The notes under the pieces: model-generated
Seen by the model: the letters and a program-made list of their open reading frames with translations, nothing else
Told to the model about the DNA's origin: nothing
Database searches by the model: none
DNA from: Oryzicola mucosus
Lineage (GTDB): Bacteria; Pseudomonadota; Alphaproteobacteria; Rhizobiales; Rhizobiaceae
Length of the DNA stretch: 64,000 bases
Reading direction: 5' to 3'
Assembly (NCBI RefSeq): GCF_014534685.1
Contig: NZ_JACVVX010000004.1
Location: 453,738-517,737, forward strand
Made by a program: the position numbers and the translations under genes
Part shown: piece by piece, positions 63,221 through 64,000 of the stretch
Layout of the letters: each line of letters starts with the position of its first letter
How positions within the stretch are numbered: the first letter of the stretch is position 1

Positions 63221-63553
63221 TCGGCAAATTGCAGCTGTGACGCGGGAATTCGATAGCGTCATGGCCCAACGCGGACGTCCCCATACGATTGTCTCGGACA
63301 ACGGCACGGAACTGACTTCGGAGGCAATCCCCTAATGGCGCCAGCAGAGACGCGTCGAATGGCACTACATCGCACCGGGACAGCCGATTCAAAACGGCGT
63401 GTAAAGCTTCAATGGGCGTTCCCGTGACGAGTGCCTCGACGAACATTGTTCTCGTCGCTGCCTCACGCCAGAACCGGGCTCACCGCATGGAAGGAAGATT
63501 ACACAGGCAACGACCGCATTCATCGCTGGGCAATATCAGACCCAACAAACTCG
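63221..63553 (+). pseudogene. IS3-family transposase remnant
   Basis: The frame reads REFDSVMAQRGRPHTIVSDN then GTELTSEAIP, a stop, WHYIAPGQPIQNGV, another stop, and SFNGRSRDECLDE. These are the rve/DDE blocks of IS3-type integrases: the second catalytic Asp in VSDNGTE and the region before the Glu. Two stops and loss of frame after DECLDE show it is dead. It lies between the GNAT gene and an IS256 end. Confidence 0.85.
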
Positions 63554-63721
63554 CCATGAAAATAGCTATAGAAAACAGGCTGCATAGAGCCCGATTGAAA
63601 TCCAAAGACTCTCCGAAATCCCGGAGGAAACTTGGGTCTCAAGTTGAGCTTGTTCCGCCCGCCCCGCTTTGCTCAGGTTGTGTGCGTCAAGTTCTGCAAA
63701 TTGGGGCGGCCATTGTGCTGG

Positions 63722-64000
63722 TCATGCGGCTTTTCGGAGTTCGAGCTTCTTGTGTTCTCTGAGGTCGTCCATGTTGATGTAGCGGTTGGCCTCCATCCAA
63801 TTTTCGTTGGTCTCCACGGCGAGTGCCCTGACGAGGCGCAGGCAGCTCTGGGCGTTGGGGAAGATGCGCACGACATAGGTGCGCCTGCGGATTTCCTCGT
63901 TGAGGCGCTCCAACATGTTGGTGGACTTCAGGTGCTTGTGGTGTTGGCGCGGCAGCCGGAAGAAGGTGAGCGTCTGCTCGATGGTCTCCTCCGCCCAGCC
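63722..64000 (-). mobile_element. IS256/mutator-family transposase, C-terminal part, continues beyond the window
   Basis: The open frame (93 codons) reads HHKHLKSTNMLERLNEEIRR, RTYVVRIFPNAQSCLRLVRA and LAVETNENWMEANRYINMDD, the C-terminal block of IS256 transposases, with the third catalytic Glu in ERLNEEIRRR. The stop is at 63722. The bases 63,660-63,721 (ctcaggttgtgtgcgtcaag) probably hold the terminal inverted repeat, but the other end is outside the window, so the IS limits cannot be set. Confidence 0.85.

Noticed and set aside
1..64000. CRISPR arrays, rRNA genes, complete tRNA genes, nod/nif genes and prophage structural genes.
   Set aside because: None was found on reading; no regularly spaced direct repeats or diagnostic protein motifs are present.

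Overview
This 64 kb window is high-GC DNA from an alphaproteobacterium, most likely Rhizobiales of the Mesorhizobium/Phyllobacteriaceae type. The evidence is the alphaproteobacterial F0 operon with paired b and b' subunits, ExoD, the DUF2007/TrmN6/polyprenyl synthase neighbourhood, rhizobial DUF-family proteins, and short palindromic intergenic repeats typical of the group. The genus is an inference; no rRNA or intact tRNA gene was seen.

Positions 1-46,000 are mostly conserved chromosome. From the left: purD (cut by the window edge), ubiA, a DUF6101-like gene, a HigBA-type toxin-antitoxin pair, a GlcD-type FAD oxidoreductase with a Sua5/TsaC-family tRNA enzyme, glyS/glyQ, moaB, ispE, an S49 peptidase, a TrmN6-like methyltransferase with DUF2007, polyprenyl diphosphate synthase, a TPR-LysM protein, a radical SAM protein, rnhB, atpIBEF'F, a SleB-type wall hydrolase, a VapBC-type pair, der with a YfgM-like gene, and a polysaccharide deacetylase. 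Then come a spermidine/putrescine-type ABC operon headed by DUF3830 and ended by a LysR gene, a frameshifted 2'-5' RNA ligase gene, exoD, a fumarylacetoacetate-hydrolase-family gene, a D-alanine catabolic module (dadA, alr, divergent Lrp regulator), a three-gene operon (APH-like kinase, ACAD11-like acyl-CoA dehydrogenase, GntR regulator), and selO.

Positions 46,000-64,000 are accessory in character. One cluster (46.7-55.0 kb) holds a TRAP transporter whose binding-protein gene lies apart from its permease genes, a 2-hydroxyacid dehydrogenase, an iron-type alcohol dehydrogenase, an SDR, DUF1330 and an IclR regulator. Every promoter region in this cluster carries arrays of TGGAC/GTCCA half-sites spaced by exactly 10 bp, which points to one regulon. 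Next is a hexuronate-like operon under a divergent GntR gene (DctP, fused DctQM, two Gfo/Idh/MocA oxidoreductases, uxuA). It is visibly decaying: the fused permease has a one-base frameshift and uxuA is cut to about 55 codons. The right end holds a MarR-GNAT pair, a dead IS3-type transposase and the 3' end of an IS256-type transposase.

The strongest leads are the split ACAD11-like kinase/dehydrogenase pair with a 23-bp perfect dyad (candidate 4-hydroxyacyl-CoA catabolism), the phased IclR operator arrays, a palindromic repeat inserted in frame in glyS, and a 64-nt hairpin over the rnhB translation start.
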